Source: an uncultured Eubacteriales bacterium
Lineage (GTDB): Bacteria > Bacillota > Clostridia > Oscillospirales > CAG-272
Length of the DNA: 64,000 nucleotides
Assembly (NCBI GenBank): GCA_958352145.1
Contig: CATWNM010000007.1
Coordinates: 5,889 to 69,888 of the forward strand
Reading direction: 5' to 3'
The translations under genes were made by a program, and so were the position numbers. Within the stretch, counting starts at the first letter, position 1; the number at the start of each line of letters is the position of its first letter. The notes beneath the pieces are model-generated. The model saw nothing but the letters and a program-made list of their open reading frames with translations. It was not told the DNA's origin and ran no database searches. Positions 63,390 through 64,000 of the stretch are shown one piece after another.

Positions 63390-64000
63390 TTTGGATTTGT
63401 ATACTGGTTTGTCTTTGCAGCACGCTGCTCGGCGCAGTCAGCGGGATCGGCGGCGGCGTGATTATCAAGCCTGTGCTGGATGCGGCTCTGCCGCTGGGTA
63501 TGGCAAAGGTCAGTCTGATCTCTTCTTTCGCCGTATTTTGCATGTCTCTGTTCAGCGTGGCGAGACATTACCTAAAGCGGGTAAAGCGTGATCCCGAGGC
63601 GTTTAGGCTGAACTATGCCGTTCCGCTGGCGATAGGCGGCGCATTTGGCGGCGCGTTTGGGAAAATGATATTTGCCCGCGTTTCGGATCAATTTGCATCG
63701 GATGGGGACATGGTCAAATGCGTGCAGAACGGCGTTTTGTTTGTCCTTATGGCCGCGGTGCTGGTATGCGGTTTTTTCAGACGGGAGTCGGAGAAGAGCG
63801 ATTCGGCGCGCAGCGCGGCAGGCGGTCTGCCAATCGGCTTTATATTGGGAATCGCCGCCGCATTTTTAGGAATTGGCGGCGGCCCTTTGAATATGCTGGC
63901 GCTGACCGTGTATTATCGTATGCCGTATAAAAAAGCCGCTCTGTATTCGCTGTTCATCATTCTTTGTTCGCAGGGCGCGGCGATTTTAACTGCGGCGTTT
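63386..64000 (+). CDS. TauE/SafE-family membrane protein (cut by window end)
   Basis: 205 codons are present, without the stop. ATG 63386 overlaps the anSME stop (ATGA). Two repeats with the family motif: LGAVSGIGGGVIIKPVLDA near the N-terminus and AAFLGIGGGPLNMLAL in the second half, about eight helices. The family exports sulfite, sulfoacetate or related anions; next to a sulfatase it may remove the released sulfate or sulfite (inference). Confidence 0.88.
   Translation, partial: MIWICILVCLCSTLLGAVSGIGGGVIIKPVLDAALPLGMAKVSLISSFAVFCMSLFSVARHYLKRVKRDPEAFRLNYAVPLAIGGAFGGAFGKMIFARVSDQFASDGDMVKCVQNGVLFVLMAAVLVCGFFRRESEKSDSARSAAGGLPIGFILGIAAAFLGIGGGPLNMLALTVYYRMPYKKAALYSLFIILCSQGAAILTAAF

Overview
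The window looks like chromosome from a low-to-mid GC Gram-positive anaerobe, most likely a gut member of Clostridia (class-level inference; I cannot name a genus). The reasons are lipoprotein signal peptides with cysteine lipoboxes, AGGAGG-type ribosome sites, SigA-type promoters with 17-base spacers, a TPP riboswitch in front of thiT, an RNase P RNA, an anaerobic sulfatase-maturating radical SAM enzyme, and integrative-element genes of the Tn916/Clostridia kind.

Layout. (1) 1-12139, backbone or old accessory DNA: an MTA/SAH nucleosidase, a heterodimeric ABC exporter, a large lipoprotein in which a VanY-type peptidase sits between two copies of a YD-repeat array, and an AraC regulator divergent from a four-gene sugar operon (two xylose-isomerase-like TIM barrels, a Gfo/Idh/MocA dehydrogenase, a DMT-type transporter). 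(2) About 12180-38378, a more AT-rich 26 kb island ending exactly at the CCA end of a tRNA-Ser(CGA) gene. A 45-base imperfect direct repeat (12331-12375 and 38334-38378) brackets it. It carries the wreckage of at least two related integrative elements: two broken tyrosine integrases, one intact and one broken excisionase, two broken sigma-like genes, and RepA and XRE remnants. It also carries two largely intact cargo blocks: a LysR-linked redox cluster rich in lipid-anchored flavodoxins next to a DUF4405-type membrane cytochrome, and a MarR-controlled efflux operon (MATE plus an ABC pair). (3) 38379-49910: tRNA-Ser and a tightly packed ten-gene operon running murD, three M42 peptidase paralogues, a methionine gamma-lyase-family enzyme, a lipoprotein, a cysteine desulfurase, a methyltransferase, trkA and trkH. 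(4) 49922-55412: rnpB, TPP riboswitch-thiT, a HAD phosphatase, typA and azlCD. (5) 55413-57520: an AT-rich pocket with two tandem ribbon-helix-helix microgenes, an unrecognised double-HTH gene and an orphan Phd/YefM antitoxin. (6) 57522-64000: a CDF metal exporter, a long-chain acyl-CoA synthetase, then a sulfatase, its maturase and a TauE/SafE exporter.

How it fits together. The sugar operon is probably switched by the divergent AraC protein. In the island, the mobility genes are dead by several independent mutations while most cargo genes remain open, so the cargo may be kept by selection. The strongest candidate for a little-described system is the extracytoplasmic flavodoxin/cytochrome cluster (16.3-23.2 kb). 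Other items worth a look are the YD-VanY-YD lipoprotein, a catalytically gutted M42 paralogue next to two good ones, and a pair of structured repeats on either side of azlCD. All functional statements rest on reading motifs and recalled family features; no database search was run.
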